DNA of 64,000 nt, taken from positions 31,377-95,376 of the forward strand of contig NZ_SRUU01000026.1 of the NCBI RefSeq assembly GCF_004791585.1. The letters are read 5' to 3'. Below are positions 63,870-64,000 of this stretch, piece by piece (position 1 is the stretch's first letter; the number at the start of each line of letters is the position of its first letter). The translations under genes and the position numbers were made by a program. The notes under the pieces are model-generated. The model did not search any database, was not told the DNA's origin, and worked only from the letters and a program-made list of their open reading frames with translations. The stretch comes from Mesorhizobium sp. M1C.F.Ca.ET.210.01.1.1 (lineage in GTDB: Bacteria > Pseudomonadota > Alphaproteobacteria > Rhizobiales > Rhizobiaceae).

Positions 63870-64000
63870 CTTGTATCTGCACGAACAGAGATTTGTGCGA
63901 GAAGAGCGACTGAGCCTCGAACCGGACGGCCATCCGATTCGAGGCTTGGCGAAGTCGCCCGAAACCCCTTCGGTTACAACCGTGGATGAGCCTGGGATCT
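63870..64000. other. Non-coding end of the window
   Basis: I see no gene. AGCCTCGAA (63913-63921) and TTCGAGGCT (63938-63946) form a perfect 9-bp inverted repeat with a 16-nt loop. Nothing else in this stretch can be assigned. Confidence 0.4.

Overview
This is a GC-rich chromosomal segment of an alphaproteobacterium of the order Rhizobiales, most likely Mesorhizobium or a close Phyllobacteriaceae relative. The pointers are an alphaproteobacterial-type gyrB, a proton-translocating transhydrogenase with a split alpha subunit (pntAA/pntAB/pntB) behind a small aa3 oxidase subunit IV gene, many TRAP and ABC importers, and intergenic repeats of the kind I associate with Mesorhizobium. I see no tRNA, rRNA, CRISPR array, transposase or phage gene. 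It reads as ordinary chromosome, with catabolic and transport modules and little sign of recent transfer.

Layout. 1-5.1 kb: the tail of a probable NDUFA9-like gene, a cytochrome P450, a divergent FMN reductase-like gene, and gyrB with a clear terminator. 5.1-8.5 kb: pntB, pntAB, pntAA and an aa3 subunit IV gene, all on the minus strand. 8.8-13.4 kb: an Asp-nucleophile alpha/beta hydrolase, a DUF3096 miniprotein, a FeeM-like N-acyltransferase and a membrane-bound GGDEF-EAL protein. 13.6-18.5 kb: a fused indolepyruvate ferredoxin oxidoreductase, a lipoprotein and a CGNR zinc-finger regulator divergent from a lone LivH permease. 19.6-24.3 kb: a TRAP transporter (DctQ, DctM, and a convergent DctP) with a zinc alcohol dehydrogenase. 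24.5-31 kb: a class I glutamine amidotransferase hydrolase, an Inh-type inhibitor, a 2-hydroxyacid dehydrogenase with its LacI regulator, an EamA exporter, a DUF2000/AraC divergent pair and a MarR regulator. 31.3-37.7 kb: a CobW metallochaperone with a WD40 protein, a class III aminotransferase with a glutamine synthetase-like enzyme, and a UdgX DNA glycosylase.

37.7-55.5 kb is dominated by purine catabolism. Guanine deaminase and a cytochrome c-fused membrane urate oxidase (PuuD) sit beside a LysR gene. Further on, XdhA-XdhB-XdhC and UraH run divergently from a PuuE-UraD fusion, (S)-ureidoglycine aminohydrolase, ureidoglycolate lyase and an unassigned deaminase. Together they take guanine and xanthine to urate, 5-hydroxyisourate, OHCU, allantoin, allantoate and finally glyoxylate plus urea. 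The allantoate amidohydrolase step is absent from the window. A glycerate 2-kinase and a UPF0303 protein upstream could feed the glyoxylate carbon into central metabolism. Two LLM-type flavin monooxygenases and a PhzF protein interrupt the locus.

55.6-63.8 kb: a CocE/NonD hydrolase, a complete peptide-type ABC importer (substrate-binding protein, two permeases, and one fused ATPase carrying two ATP-binding domains) and a cytoplasmic phosphodiesterase of the alkaline phosphatase superfamily, followed by repeats to the end of the window.

The points I would look at first are the uncharacterised deaminase closing the ureide operon, the CGNR regulator with its paired operator-like repeat in front of an orphan LivH permease, the 17-codon leader ORF with an A9 run ahead of the purine-locus LysR, the conserved-looking CobW-WD40 pair, and the FeeM-like acyltransferase.
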